Numbered from the stretch's first letter, positions 32,493 to 41,778 are shown. The stretch is 64,000 bases of DNA from Thiohalospira halophila DSM 15071 (GCF_900112605.1 NZ_FOMJ01000004.1:1-64000), one strand, 5' to 3'. The notes: generated by a model not told the origin, from the letters alone. Translations and numbers: made by a program.

Positions 32493-33605
32493 TCAGCGCG
32501 GCCCCAGCCAGGCGATGGGATCCCGGGGGCGCCCCTCCCGCCGCAGCTCGAAATAGAGGCCGCTCTCCTCGTAGGGGCCGCTCTCCCCGATCCGGGCCAG
32601 GGTCTCGCCGGTCTCCACCCAGTCGCCCAGGCCCACCAGCAGGGCCCGATTGTGGCCGTAGAGGCTCATGAAACCGTGGCCGTGGTCGAGGATGAGGAGC
32701 TGGCCGTAACCGCGCATCCAGTCGGCGAAGACCACCCGGCCGGGGGCGATGGCCCCCACCTCGGCCCCGGCGTCCCGGGCGATGAAGATCCCCTTCCAGG
32801 TCAGCCCCGACTGGCGCTCGGAGCCGAAAGCGGCCCGCAAGGGGCCGCGCGCCGGCCAGGGAAGATCGCCCCGCAGGGGGCCCAGGTCCCGGGTTTCGCC
32901 GGGGCGTTCGGGGTCATCGAGCTGGCCCAGCAGCTCCTCCAGGCGCTCCTCGCGGTCCTCCAGCGCGGCGACCTCGTCCCTCCGGCTCGTCAGCCGGTCG
33001 TTCAGGCGCGCCACCGTACGGCGATACTCCGCCTGCCGGGCGGCAAGGGCGTCCCGCCGCTTCCGGACATCGGCCTGTCGACGTTTCAGCTCCTGCTCCC
33101 GGTCGGCAATGCGCTGGGCCAGGTCGTCCAGCTCGGCCAGACTCTCCCCGTAGGCGCCGATGCGGGACTGGCGGGCCCGGGCGAGGTAGTCCCCCCAGAC
33201 CAGAGTGCGGCCGACGGCGCGGGGATCGCCCTGGCTGAGCAGGAGCCGCAGGGCCGAATCGCCCCCGGCCATGTAGAGGGTGCGGACCTCGGTGGCCAGG
33301 GCGGTGCGTTCGTCGTCGAGGTCGGCGCGAATGGCGTCACGGCGGGCGCGCAGGGCGCCCAGGCGGTCGCGGGTCTCTCTCAGGGCGGTAGCGGTGCGGT
33401 TGAGTTCGCGGGCGGCCTCGGTCAGGGCGCGTTCGGCCTCGACCAGATCCGATTCCGCGGCCTCCTTGCGGCCGGCCACGGCCTCGGCCCGCTCCCGGGC
33501 GGTCTCGATGCGCTCCCGCAGCGCCTCCAGATCCTCCCGGGAGAGGTCTTCCCCCGCCAGGGCCGGGAAGGCGACCAGGGCAAGGCCGGCGAGTGCCCAG
33601 CGCAC
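32493..33605 (-). CDS. envC: Murein hydrolase activator, EnvC-like
   Basis: 370 residues starting at GTG. It has a signal peptide (MRWALAGLALVAFPALAG), a long coiled coil at about 20-225, and a C-terminal LytM (M23) domain. The metal-binding motif is degenerate (TWKGIFIARD in place of HxxxD; LDHGHGFMSLYGH remains). EnvC proteins activate amidases AmiA/AmiB for septal splitting rather than cutting murein themselves. The start lies six bases after the gpmI stop. Confidence 0.93.
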   Translation of the reverse strand: MRWALAGLALVAFPALAGEDLSREDLEALRERIETARERAEAVAGRKEAAESDLVEAERALTEAARELNRTATALRETRDRLGALRARRDAIRADLDDERTALATEVRTLYMAGGDSALRLLLSQGDPRAVGRTLVWGDYLARARQSRIGAYGESLAELDDLAQRIADREQELKRRQADVRKRRDALAARQAEYRRTVARLNDRLTSRRDEVAALEDREERLEELLGQLDDPERPGETRDLGPLRGDLPWPARGPLRAAFGSERQSGLTWKGIFIARDAGAEVGAIAPGRVVFADWMRGYGQLLILDHGHGFMSLYGHNRALLVGLGDWVETGETLARIGESGPYEESGLYFELRREGRPRDPIAWLGPR

Positions 33606-33611
33606 CGGGTG

Positions 33612-35168
33612 TCAGCCCGCCTCTTCGGCCAGGCTCACCAACGGTCGGCCGGTCATCTCCTCGGGCTGCGCCAGGCCCATGAGTGTGAGCATGGTCGGGG
33701 CGACATCGGAGAGGGCACCCCCGCTCTCCATGGTGACCGGGCGCGGTCCGACGTAGATGAAGGGGACCGGGTTGGAGGTATGGGCGGTGTGGGCCTGGCC
33801 GGTCTCGGGATTGCGCATGACCTCGGCATTGCCATGGTCGGCGGTGACCAGCATCTCGCCGCCGACGCCGCGCACGGCGGTCTCCAGCTGGCCGAGGCAG
33901 CCGTCCAGCGCCTCGATGGCGGCGACAGTAGCGGCGAAGTCGCCGGAGTGGCCGACCATGTCGGGGTTGGCGAAGTTGCAGATGAGGACGTCGTAATCCC
34001 CGCTCTCCACGGCGTTGATGAGCTGCCGGGTCACCTCCGGGGCGTTCATCGCCGGCTGCTCGTCGTAGGTGGCCACCGAGGGCGACGGGACCAGGATCCG
34101 TTCCTCCCCCTCGTAGGGCTCCTCCACGCCGCCGTTGAAGAAGAAGGTCACGTGGGCGTACTTCTCCGTCTCGGCGATGCGGAGCTGGCGCAGTCCGAGG
34201 CCGGCGACGTATTCGCCGAAGCCGTTGTGCAGGCGGTGGGGCGGAAAGGCTACCGGGACGTCGAAATCGGCGCTGTACTCGGTCAGGGTCACGAAGGCGG
34301 CCGGATGCGGCACCCGGTCGCGCTCGAAGCCGTCGAAACCGGGCTCCACGAAGGCGCGGGTGATCTGGCGGGCGCGATCGGAGCGGTAATTCATGAAGAT
34401 GACGGCATCGCCATCCTCGATGCGTACCGGCTGGCCGTCGGCCTCGGGGATGGCCATGGCGCTGATGAACTCGTCCGATTCGCCGCGCTCGTAGGCGGCC
34501 TCGATCCCGGCGCGCGGATCCGTGGCGGTATAGTCGGCCCGGCCATCCACGATGACGTCGTAGGCGGTCTTCACCCGGGACCAGCGGTGGTCGCGATCCA
34601 TGGGGTAGTAGCGGCCGATGATACTGGCCACGCGACCGCCGCCGTACTCGTCCAGGCGGGCCTGGAGTCGGTCGATGGATTCGATGGCACTGCGCGGGGC
34701 GGTATCCCGGCCGTCGGTGAAGGCGTGGACGTAGACCCGGGCGCCATGGTCCACGGCCAGCCGGATCATGGCGTGGATATGGTCCTCGTGGGAGTGGACC
34801 CCACCGGGGGAGAGCAGGCCGAGAATGTGCACGGCCCTGCCGTTGGCCGCGGCCTGTTCCACCGGCTCCACCAGGGTGTGGTTCTCGAAGAAGGAGCCGG
34901 TCTCGATGGCACGGGAGACCCGGGTGTATTCCTGGTAGACCACGCGGCCGGCACCGAGGTTGAGGTGGCCCACCTCGGAGTTCCCCATCTGGTCCGCCGG
35001 CAGGCCGACCTCGGCGCCGGAGCCGCGGATCAGGGTGTGGGGGAAACCGCCCCAGAGGCGATCCCAGTTGGGGGTACGTGCCGCCGCAATGGCGTTGTCG
35101 GCCGGCTCTTCGCGATAACCCCAGCCGTCGAGGATGGTCAGCACCAGGGGGCGTGGTCTCGCTGGCAT
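33612..35168 (-). CDS. gpmI: 2,3-bisphosphoglycerate-independent phosphoglycerate mutase
   Basis: A 518-residue alkaline-phosphatase-fold enzyme interconverting 3- and 2-phosphoglycerate with two manganese ions. The active serine is Ser64 in [12 protein letters not shown]. Other blocks are [47 protein letters not shown] and VTADHGNAE. It leads the leftward group gpmI-envC-ctpA and is divergent from the arsR-type gene. Confidence 0.98.
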   Translation of the reverse strand: MPARPRPLVLTILDGWGYREEPADNAIAAARTPNWDRLWGGFPHTLIRGSGAEVGLPADQMGNSEVGHLNLGAGRVVYQEYTRVSRAIETGSFFENHTLVEPVEQAAANGRAVHILGLLSPGGVHSHEDHIHAMIRLAVDHGARVYVHAFTDGRDTAPRSAIESIDRLQARLDEYGGGRVASIIGRYYPMDRDHRWSRVKTAYDVIVDGRADYTATDPRAGIEAAYERGESDEFISAMAIPEADGQPVRIEDGDAVIFMNYRSDRARQITRAFVEPGFDGFERDRVPHPAAFVTLTEYSADFDVPVAFPPHRLHNGFGEYVAGLGLRQLRIAETEKYAHVTFFFNGGVEEPYEGEERILVPSPSVATYDEQPAMNAPEVTRQLINAVESGDYDVLICNFANPDMVGHSGDFAATVAAIEALDGCLGQLETAVRGVGGEMLVTADHGNAEVMRNPETGQAHTAHTSNPVPFIYVGPRPVTMESGGALSDVAPTMLTLMGLAQPEEMTGRPLVSLAEEAG

Positions 35169-35218
35169 AGACGTACCCGCATTCGTCGTCGGTGGATCGG
35201 CCCCGTCGGGGGGGGGCG

Positions 35219-35307
35219 TTACATGGCGGCCATTATTGTATAGTGTTTCGATTATAAAGGCAGCCGTTCCCGATTACGGCCGATATAACAAGTCGCGAGG
35301 CTGGAGC
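35219..35307. promoter_or_regulatory. AT-rich divergent control region between gpmI and the ArsR gene
   Basis: Bases about 35231-35260 (ATTATTGTATAGTG, then ATTATAAAGG) form an AT-rich island within GC-rich sequence. It contains TATAGT and TATAAA as candidate -10 elements for the rightward gene, though no good -35 with standard spacing was found. An ArsR-type autoregulatory operator would be expected here, but no clean palindrome was identified. Confidence 0.4.
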
Positions 35308-35658
35308 ATGAACCAACAGAATCTCTCCGATCCGGAAGACGAGACCCCCGGCGACCAGGATGACATCCTGATCACCGGGGACGAGGACATCGACCGCGCC
35401 GCCCGTTCGCTCAAGGCGATGTCCCACCCGCTGCGGTTGAAGATCCTCTGCACCCTCGGCAGCAGCGAGGTCAGTGTCCAGGAGATCGTGGAGCACGTGG
35501 GGACCTCCCAGAGCAACATCTCCCAGCACCTGGCCATCCTGCGGGACAAGGGGATCCTCTCCGCGCGCAAGGATGCCAACCGCGTCTATTACCGCGTCGG
35601 GGATCCGCGCACCCTCCGGCTCATCGGGATGATGCGCGAGGTCTTCTGCACCATGTAG
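35308..35658 (+). CDS. ArsR/SmtB-family transcriptional regulator
   Basis: 116 residues from the ATG at 35308, with GAGG upstream. A 30-residue acidic leader precedes the winged helix: ARSLKAMSHPLRLKILCTLG, VQEIVEHVGTSQSNISQHLA (recognition helix), LRDKGILSARKDANRVYYRV. No CxC metal motif is present in helix alpha-3, but Cys residues in ILCTLG and the final VFCTM could act in redox or sulfur sensing, as in SqrR/BigR-like members. The downstream genes (DUF2892, rhodanese, glutaredoxin) fit sulfur- or thiol-responsive control. Confidence 0.9.
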   Translation: MNQQNLSDPEDETPGDQDDILITGDEDIDRAARSLKAMSHPLRLKILCTLGSSEVSVQEIVEHVGTSQSNISQHLAILRDKGILSARKDANRVYYRVGDPRTLRLIGMMREVFCTM

Positions 35659-35709
35659 GCGGTGCGGTATATTAGCGAACGCTGAAATACAAACCCGGGA
35701 GGGTCTCCC

Positions 35710-35925
35710 ATGAACACCGAACGCGTCGTCCGCATCTTCGCCGGGCTCGTCATCCTCCTCTCCGTGGGCCTGGGGGCATCGGGCAGCCCGATCTTCCACA
35801 GCGTCCACTGGCTGTGGCTCACCGCCTTCGTGGGGCTGAACCTCTTTCAGAGCGGCTTCACCCGCTTCTGTCCGCTGGACAAGATGCTCAAGAAGGCCGG
35901 CCTGCCGAGCCAGTCGGGGTTCTAG
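35710..35925 (+). CDS. DUF2892 small membrane protein
   Basis: A 71-residue protein with two membrane helices. NTERVVRIFAGLVILLSVGL and the ending SGFTRFCPLDKMLKKAG are hallmarks of DUF2892, the domain found as the membrane part of YgaP-type rhodaneses. The FCP motif cysteine faces the rhodanese partner encoded three bases downstream. GGGAGGGTCTCCC precedes the start. The pair thus resembles a split YgaP. Confidence 0.92.
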   Translation: MNTERVVRIFAGLVILLSVGLGASGSPIFHSVHWLWLTAFVGLNLFQSGFTRFCPLDKMLKKAGLPSQSGF

Positions 35926-35928
35926 GGC

Positions 35929-36366
35929 ATGGCGGAGTTCGGCACCTTCCTCTACGAGAACTGGATGCTCTTCGCGGCCCTGGTGGTGATCCTGGGGCTG
36001 CTCCTCCATCAGACCATGGGCGGCAGCTCCGGCAGCGTCAGCCCCCAGGAGGCCACCCGGCTCATCAACCACGAGGATGCCCGGATCCTGGACGTGCGCG
36101 AGCCCTCCGAGGTCAAGGGCGGCACCCTGCGGGGGGCCATCACCATCCCGCTGGGGCAGCTCGATGACCGGCTCTCCGAGCTGGGCGAGGACCGGGAGAC
36201 ACCGATCATCTGCTACTGCCGCTCCGGATCACGATCGGCCCAGGCCTGCGGCAAGCTGCGCAAGCAGGGCTTTTCCGCCGTCCACAATCTCCAGGGCGGC
36301 ATCACTGCGTGGCAGCAGGCGGGCCTGCCGCTGGCGCGCGGGAAGGATCGCAAGAAGAAGGGGTAG
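35929..36366 (+). CDS. Membrane-anchored rhodanese
   Basis: 145 residues: an N-terminal membrane segment (NWMLFAALVVILGLLLHQ, residues 11-28), then one rhodanese domain. Its active loop is CYCRSGSRS, with Cys97 as the persulfide-forming nucleophile. ILDVREPSEVKGG is the usual substrate-side block. It probably handles sulfane sulfur at the cytoplasmic membrane. It lies between DUF2892 and glutaredoxin genes with gaps of only three bases each. Confidence 0.95.
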   Translation: MAEFGTFLYENWMLFAALVVILGLLLHQTMGGSSGSVSPQEATRLINHEDARILDVREPSEVKGGTLRGAITIPLGQLDDRLSELGEDRETPIICYCRSGSRSAQACGKLRKQGFSAVHNLQGGITAWQQAGLPLARGKDRKKKG

Positions 36367-36369
36367 ACC

Positions 36370-36627
36370 ATGGCCCATGTCGAGATGTACGGGACGCGCA
36401 TGTGTCCCTTCTGCGTTCGCGCCCGCCACCTGCTGAAGAAAAAGGGCGTCGAATACGACGATATCCGCGTGGATGCGGAGCCGCAGCGCCGTTCCGAGAT
36501 GGTGGAGCGCGCCGGTGGCGCCACCTCGGTGCCGCAGATCTTCATCGATGGCGAACACATCGGCGGTTGCGACGAGCTCCACGACCTGGAGCGACGCAAC
36601 GAGCTGGATCCGCGGCTGGAGCAATAG
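36370..36627 (+). CDS. grxC: Glutaredoxin 3
   Basis: An 85-residue class I glutaredoxin with dithiol motif CPFC at residues 12-15. TSVPQIFIDGEHIGGCDEL carries the cis-Pro and the glutathione-binding GGCDEL. It reduces disulfides with glutathione, and may take part in moving sulfur from the adjacent rhodanese. A GC-rich hairpin at 36644-36669 follows the gene. Confidence 0.97.
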   Translation: MAHVEMYGTRMCPFCVRARHLLKKKGVEYDDIRVDAEPQRRSEMVERAGGATSVPQIFIDGEHIGGCDELHDLERRNELDPRLEQ

Positions 36628-36715
36628 CCACCGCTACGCGGTTGCGGGCGGCTGCCCCGGGCCGCCCGCCTGGGCTAGAATGGCCCCCCATTCAACAGCC
36701 CGGACGGAACACAGC

Positions 36716-37180
36716 ATGGCCGAGAACCAGACCGATGCCGGTAACGGCATCCAGCTCACCCTCCAGCGCATCTACCTCAAGGACGCCTCGGTGGAGAGCC
36801 CCAACACGCCGGAGGTCTTCCGCGAGAGCTGGCAGCCGGAGGTGAACGTCGACCTCTCCAGCCGCGGTCGCCAGGTCGGCGAGGAGCCGCTCTACGAGGT
36901 GACCGTGCGCGTCACCGTCAATGCCACTCGCGAAGAGACCACCGCCTTCCTCATCGAGGTGGAGCAGGCCGGGCTGTTCAGTATCGAGGGGGCCTCCGAG
37001 GGCGCGCTGGACCGCCTGCTGGGGAGCTACTGCCCCAACCTCCTCTTCCCCTACGTGCGCGAGGTCATCTCCGACCTGGTCACCCGCGCGGGCTTCCCCC
37101 AGTTCCTGCTGGCGCCGGTGAACTTCGAGGCCCTCTACGAGCAGCAGCGCAACCGCGCCGAGGGTGAGTCCAACGGATGA
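36716..37180 (+). CDS. secB: Protein-export chaperone SecB
   Basis: A 154-residue acidic tetrameric chaperone that delivers unfolded precursors to SecA. Family blocks are QLTLQRIYLKDASVESPNTP, the exchange region LFSIEGASEG, LFPYVREVISDLVTRAGFP and LAPVNFEALYEQ. A TAGAAT at 36676-36681 may be its own -10. The stop overlaps the gpsA start (ATGA); grxC-secB-gpsA is a well-known conserved order. Confidence 0.98.
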   Translation: MAENQTDAGNGIQLTLQRIYLKDASVESPNTPEVFRESWQPEVNVDLSSRGRQVGEEPLYEVTVRVTVNATREETTAFLIEVEQAGLFSIEGASEGALDRLLGSYCPNLLFPYVREVISDLVTRAGFPQFLLAPVNFEALYEQQRNRAEGESNG

Positions 37181-38181
37181 CGGCGATGAACGCGCCCCTG
37201 GCGGTCATCGGGGCCGGCTCCTGGGGTACCGCCCTGGCCATCCACCTGGCGCGGGGTGGCCACCCGGTACGGCTCCGGGGCCACCGCCCCGAGGCGGTGG
37301 CGCGCCTGGCCCGGGACCGGGAAAACCTCGGCTACCTCCCCGGGATCCCCTTCCCGGATGGCCTGGAGGTCACGGACTCCCTGGCATCGGCCGTCGTCGA
37401 TAGCGCCGGGGTACTCGTGGCGGTGCCCAGCCACGCCTTCTCGCGGACGGTGGCGGACCTCCACCCCTTCCTGCCGGCGGGGAGTCCGCTGGCCTGGGCC
37501 ACCAAGGGGCTGGATCCGGACAGCCGCCGGCTCCTCCACGAGGAGGCGGCCGAATCCCTGGGCGGGGTCTCCATGGCCGTGATCTCCGGGCCGACCTTCG
37601 CCGCCGAGGTGGGGGCGGGCCGGCCCACCGCCGTGACGGTGGCAGCCAATGATCCCGACCTGGCCGGGGCCTGGGTGGAACGACTCCACCACGACGCCTT
37701 CCGCGCCTATACCAGCGACGACCTCATCGGGGTGGAGCTGGGCGGTGCAGTGAAGAACATCCTGGCCATCGCCACCGGCATCGCGGATGGCCTGGGACTG
37801 GGGGCGAACACCCGGGCGGCGCTCATCACCCGGGGCCTGGCCGAGACCACGCGGCTCGGGATGGCCCTGGGCGGCCGGGCGGAAACCTTCACCGGCCTGG
37901 CCGGCATGGGTGACCTGGTCCTCACCTGTACCGACGACCAGTCGCGCAATCGACGCTTCGGGCTCGCCCTGGGCCGGGGCGGCTCGGCGGACGAGGCCCG
38001 GTCCGCCATCGGGCAGGTGGTGGAGGGAGAGCCCACGACGCGGGCCGTGCTCGCCCGGGCCCACGAGGCCGGAGTGGAGATGCCGATCACCGAGCAGGTC
38101 TACCGGGTGCTGTTCGAGGGGGTGCCGCCGCGGGAGGCGGTGGAGCAGCTCCTGGCCCGGGAGCCCAAGCCGGAATCCTGA
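37177..38181 (+). CDS. gpsA: Glycerol-3-phosphate dehydrogenase [NAD(P)+]
   Basis: A 334-residue cytoplasmic enzyme that makes sn-glycerol-3-phosphate for phospholipids. The Rossmann motif VIGAGSWGTALAIHLARGG lies at residues 9-27. Active-site blocks ISGPTFAAEVGAGRPTA and GGAVKNILAIATGIADG (with the catalytic Lys) are intact, as is GLAGMGDLVLTCT. Coupled to secB. Confidence 0.98.
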   Translation: MTAMNAPLAVIGAGSWGTALAIHLARGGHPVRLRGHRPEAVARLARDRENLGYLPGIPFPDGLEVTDSLASAVVDSAGVLVAVPSHAFSRTVADLHPFLPAGSPLAWATKGLDPDSRRLLHEEAAESLGGVSMAVISGPTFAAEVGAGRPTAVTVAANDPDLAGAWVERLHHDAFRAYTSDDLIGVELGGAVKNILAIATGIADGLGLGANTRAALITRGLAETTRLGMALGGRAETFTGLAGMGDLVLTCTDDQSRNRRFGLALGRGGSADEARSAIGQVVEGEPTTRAVLARAHEAGVEMPITEQVYRVLFEGVPPREAVEQLLAREPKPES

Positions 38182-38190
38182 GCCGGGGCG

Positions 38191-38655
38191 TCAGGCCCCG
38201 CCGGCGAAGCCGTTCTGGCGCCAGCCCTCGTAGACGGCCACCGCCACCGAATTCCCCAGATTGAGGCTGCGGTTGCCCGGGACCATGGGCAGGCGCAGCC
38301 GCCGCTCCGGCGGCAGGCTCTCCAGCAGCGCCGGCGGCAGTCCGGCGGTCTCGCAACCGAACAGCAGCGCATCCCCCGGCTCCAGGGCCGCCTCGGTATG
38401 CCAGTGTTCACCCCGTTTGGAGTAGGCAAAGAGGCGGGCCCCACCCAGGGCAGCCCGGCAGTGCGCCCAGTCGGGGTGGACCTGCACCGCCGTGCGCTCA
38501 TGGTAGTCCAGCCCCGCCCGGCGCAGGCGGGCGTCGTCCACGGCGAAGCCCAGGGGCTCCACCAGGTGGAGGGTCGAGCCCGTATTGGCGCAGAGCCGGA
38601 TGACGTTCCCGGTATTGGGCGGGATCTCCGGCGTATGGAGTATCACGTGAAACAC
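38191..38655 (-). CDS. trmL: tRNA (cytidine(34)-2'-O)-methyltransferase
   Basis: A 154-residue SPOUT-fold methyltransferase acting on the wobble base of tRNA-Leu. Family blocks are HTPEIPPNTGNVIRLCANTG at the start, FGCETAGLPPALL, and PMVPGNRSLNLGNSVAVAVYE forming the SAM trefoil knot. The start is GTG with GAGG upstream. It lies seven bases after glnG and may be transcribed with it. Confidence 0.96.
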   Translation of the reverse strand: MFHVILHTPEIPPNTGNVIRLCANTGSTLHLVEPLGFAVDDARLRRAGLDYHERTAVQVHPDWAHCRAALGGARLFAYSKRGEHWHTEAALEPGDALLFGCETAGLPPALLESLPPERRLRLPMVPGNRSLNLGNSVAVAVYEGWRQNGFAGGA

Positions 38656-38662
38656 GCCGGCC

Positions 38663-40090
38663 TCAGTCCGTATCGGCCTCGGTCATGCCCAGGTCCCGGA
38701 TCTTCCGGGTCAGGGTGTTGCGCCCCCAGCCCAGGAGACGCGCCGCCTCCTGGCGGCGACCGGCGGTGTGGGCGAGTGCCGCCCGGATCAGGACCCGTTC
38801 CAGGTCCGCCTCGGCCTCGGTGAGGATGCCCTCGTCACCCCGGGAGAGCCGCTGCGCGGCCCAGCTCGCCAGGCGCTCCGTCCACTCCGCGCCGTCCTCG
38901 GCCGTGGTCGCGGCGGGGGACTCCTGCCGCAGCTCCCGGGGGAGATCCTCTACCTGGATCACCTGCCCCGGGGACATCACCGTGAGCCAGCGGCAGGTAT
39001 TCTCCAGCTGGCGTACATTGCCGGGCCAGGGTAGCCCCGCCAGCCAGGCCTCGGTCTCCGGGGCGGCGCGCTTGGGCTCCACCTCCAGCTCCGCGGCGGC
39101 CCGGTCCAGGAAGTGGCGGACCAGCAACGGGATGTCCTCCCGGCGCTCCCGCAGGCTCGGCAGATGCACGCGGATGACGTTGAGGCGGTGGAAGAGGTCC
39201 TCCCGGAAGCGGCCCTCGGCCACCAGCTGTTCCAGATTCTGGTGGGTCGCGGCGATGATCCGGACATCCACCCGGCGCGGGTCGCGCCCACCCACCCGGT
39301 AGAACTCGCCGTCGGCCAGCACGCGCAGAAGGCGGGTCTGCAACTCCGACGGCATGTCGCCGATCTCGTCCAGGAAGAGGGTGCCGCCGTCGGCCTGCTC
39401 GAAGCGCCCGGCCCGGGCGGACTGGGCACCGGTGAAGGCGCCCCGTTCGTGGCCGAAGAGTTCGGACTCCAGCAGGTCCCGGGGGATGGCGGCCATGTTC
39501 AGGGCGATGAAGGGGTGGTCCGCCCGCGGGCTGTGGCGATGCAGGGCGTGCGCCACGAGCTCCTTCCCGGTGCCCGATTCCCCGTTGATAAGGACCGTGA
39601 TGTGGGACCGCGAGAGCCGCCCGATGGCGCGATAGACCTCCTGCATGGCCGGGGCCTCGCCGATGATCTCCGGCAGGGGCCCGGGTACCTCGCCGGTCTC
39701 CGCGCTCTCTTCCCCGACCGCGGCGGCGCGCTGGACGAGCTCCACCGCCTCATCCACATCGAAGGGCTTGGGCAGGTACTCGAAGGCGCCGCCCTCGTAG
39801 GCGGAGACCGCGGAGTCGAGGTCGGAGTGGGCGGTCATGATGATCACCGGCAGGTTCGGCCAGCGCTCGCCGATCCGACCGAGCAGGCCCAGGCCGTCCA
39901 GGCCGGGCATGCGAATGTCGGTGAGGATGGCCGCCGGGCGCTCCTCGCCGGTGGCGGCGGCCAGCCGGTCCAGGATGCCGTCGGCGTCGGTGAAGGCCTC
40001 CACCCGGAAGCCGGCGCCCTGCAGTGCCCGCTCCAGGACCCAGCGGATGGAGCGGTCGTCGTCGATGACCCAGATCGGGGCGTCAGTCAT
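38663..40090 (-). CDS. glnG: Nitrogen regulation response regulator NtrC
   Basis: A 475-residue sigma-54 activator. The receiver domain has the phospho-acceptor Asp58 (LTDIRMPG). The AAA+ domain has Walker A GESGTGKE at 170-177 and the sigma-54 contact GAFTGA at 217-222. The C-terminal Fis-type helix-turn-helix reads AARLLGWGRNTLTRKIRDLG. It activates nitrogen assimilation genes when phosphorylated by NtrB. Matching binding sites lie upstream of glnA in this window. It overlaps glnL by eight bases. Confidence 0.98.
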   Translation of the reverse strand: MTDAPIWVIDDDRSIRWVLERALQGAGFRVEAFTDADGILDRLAAATGEERPAAILTDIRMPGLDGLGLLGRIGERWPNLPVIIMTAHSDLDSAVSAYEGGAFEYLPKPFDVDEAVELVQRAAAVGEESAETGEVPGPLPEIIGEAPAMQEVYRAIGRLSRSHITVLINGESGTGKELVAHALHRHSPRADHPFIALNMAAIPRDLLESELFGHERGAFTGAQSARAGRFEQADGGTLFLDEIGDMPSELQTRLLRVLADGEFYRVGGRDPRRVDVRIIAATHQNLEQLVAEGRFREDLFHRLNVIRVHLPSLRERREDIPLLVRHFLDRAAAELEVEPKRAAPETEAWLAGLPWPGNVRQLENTCRWLTVMSPGQVIQVEDLPRELRQESPAATTAEDGAEWTERLASWAAQRLSRGDEGILTEAEADLERVLIRAALAHTAGRRQEAARLLGWGRNTLTRKIRDLGMTEADTD

Positions 40091-41147
40091 GGCCGGATTC
40101 ACCTCCGTGGACCGGTAGCAGCAGGGTAAACCGGGTCTCCCCGGGCCGGCTGGTACATTCGATGAGCCCGTCGTGGCGATTGACCAGGGACTGGGCGATG
40201 GAGAGCCCCAGGCCACTGCCCTCGGAACGGCCGGTCACCATGGGATAGAAGATCCGGTCGAGCATCTCCGGCGGGATGCCGGGCCCGTCATCGACGATCT
40301 CCAGGGAGAGGACCAGGCGGTGGCGGCGGTGGCCGATGGTGAACTGGCGCTGGGCCCGCGTGCGCAGGCTGATGGTCCCCTCCTCCCCCAGCGCCTGCAC
40401 GGCATTCCGGGTGATGTTGAGCACGGCCTGGATGAGCATGTCGCGGTCGCCCTCCAGCTCCGGCAGGGAGGGATCGTAATCCCGTACCAGCCGGATCCCC
40501 GGGGGCGCCTCGGCGGCGACCAGGGTCCGGACCCGCTCGGTCACCTCGTGGATGTTCACCGGCTCCCGGGCGGGCAGGTTGTCGGGCCCCAGCATCCGAT
40601 CCACCAGGTTCCGCAGGCGGTCCGCCTCGTGGGTGATGACCTCGGTGTACTCCCGCAGGTCGGGGTCCTCGATCTCGCGCGCCAGGAGCTGGGCGGCCCC
40701 GCGCAACCCGCCCAGGGGATTCTTGATCTCGTGGGCCAGACCGCGGACCAGCGCCCGGGTGGCCTCCTGCTGGGCGATGAGGCCCTCCTCCCGGGCGATC
40801 CGCAACTGGCGGTCCACCTGGGCGATCTCCACCAGCAGCTCCGGGGGGCCATCGCCCTCGCTGAGCGGGATGGCGGTGATATCGGCCGTGACCCGCCGCT
40901 CGGCGTCGGGCTGAAGGGTGCACTCCCGCTCGGTGTGGGGGTGGCCACTGTCCAGGGCGGCGTACATGGCAGTGACGATGCGCTCCGAGCCGAAGAGGCT
41001 GGTGGCGGAGCGTCCGGCCAGCCGGGGGGCGCTGGCGCCCAGGAGTGCCTCCCCCGCCGGGTTGGTCTGCAGCAGCCGCATGTCGCCATCGAAGAGGCAG
41101 ACGGCGGTATGGAGGTTGTCCAGGATCTGCTGGCCGGTGGTGGTCAC
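40083..41147 (-). CDS. glnL: Nitrogen regulation sensor kinase NtrB
   Basis: A 354-residue cytoplasmic kinase/phosphatase controlled by PII. An N-terminal PAS domain (NLHTAVCLFDGDMRLLQTNP) is followed by the phospho-acceptor His139 in LAHEIKNPLGGLRGAAQLL. The ATP-binding domain has VLNITRNAVQALG, DDGPGIPPEML and GSGLGLSIAQSL. The start is GTG with GGAGGAGGGGTC before it. It is cotranscribed with glnG. Confidence 0.97.
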   Translation of the reverse strand: MTTTGQQILDNLHTAVCLFDGDMRLLQTNPAGEALLGASAPRLAGRSATSLFGSERIVTAMYAALDSGHPHTERECTLQPDAERRVTADITAIPLSEGDGPPELLVEIAQVDRQLRIAREEGLIAQQEATRALVRGLAHEIKNPLGGLRGAAQLLAREIEDPDLREYTEVITHEADRLRNLVDRMLGPDNLPAREPVNIHEVTERVRTLVAAEAPPGIRLVRDYDPSLPELEGDRDMLIQAVLNITRNAVQALGEEGTISLRTRAQRQFTIGHRRHRLVLSLEIVDDGPGIPPEMLDRIFYPMVTGRSEGSGLGLSIAQSLVNRHDGLIECTSRPGETRFTLLLPVHGGESGHD

Positions 41148-41172
41148 GACCCCTCCTCCGGCCGGAGGCCGG

Positions 41173-41778
41173 TCAGTCCGCCGTCCCGGAACGCAGCCGG
41201 GAGTGTTGTTTCACGTGAATCGTCCGGGGCGGTGACTCGGCGAGGACCTTCCCCGCCGGATCGACGACCGCGGCCCGGAGGGGGTAACTACCCCGGTGGA
41301 CCGGGAACAGCTCCAACTCACCGGAACCGTCGGCCGTGGCCCGGGCGTGCTCCCCGAGCCGGACCCGGAGGCGGTCCCCGGCGGCGAGCGTCGGCTCCAC
41401 GGCCACGCTCACCGCCAGGCGGGCATCGTCGGCCCAGATCACGGCATCGGCGGCCGGGCTCCGGATGGCCACCGTGTAGTTCGGGACCGCCGCCGGTGAC
41501 CCCCCGGTCCCGCCACTAGGCGGGCGGCCCGACGTCAGGTCCGGGCCGGCCCGGTCCGATCCGGGCTCGCTCGAGCCCCCACTGCCAGGGCCGGCCGATT
41601 CCGGCCTCTCCTCCCCGGCCTGGTCCGGGTTGCCGCCCGTGCCGGGGGCATCGGTGATTACCTGCGTGCCGTCGGGACGCTCCCGGAGCACGACCTCGCC
41701 GCCGGTGGCGGCGGCCGAGACCACCAGCCCTGCCAGGGCGGCGATGCTCACCAGAGTCCTCGGTCTCTTGATATCCAT
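41173..41778 (-). CDS. Exported DUF4124-domain protein (201 aa)
   Basis: The ATG at 41778 begins a signal peptide (MDIKRPRTLVSIAALAGLVV). The short DUF4124 motif then follows (VVLRERPDGTQVITDAPG). The middle, residues about 50-95, is a low-complexity Gly/Ser/Pro linker. The C-terminal 100 residues form a beta-rich domain that may be an Ig-like fold (VAIRSPAADAVIWADDARLA). A DUF4124 gene between glnA and glnL is common in gammaproteobacteria. Its periplasmic function is unknown. Confidence 0.85.
   Translation of the reverse strand: MDIKRPRTLVSIAALAGLVVSAAATGGEVVLRERPDGTQVITDAPGTGGNPDQAGEERPESAGPGSGGSSEPGSDRAGPDLTSGRPPSGGTGGSPAAVPNYTVAIRSPAADAVIWADDARLAVSVAVEPTLAAGDRLRVRLGEHARATADGSGELELFPVHRGSYPLRAAVVDPAGKVLAESPPRTIHVKQHSRLRSGTAD

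Noticed and set aside
32340-35243. A 967-codon plus-strand frame opposite envC and gpmI
   Set aside because: It is antisense to canonical genes. Its length is due only to the scarcity of stops in high-GC DNA.
36644-36669. GC-rich hairpin after grxC as a strong terminator
   Set aside because: The stem is perfect but no T-run follows in the expected position, and secB may be cotranscribed, so it was not listed as a terminator.
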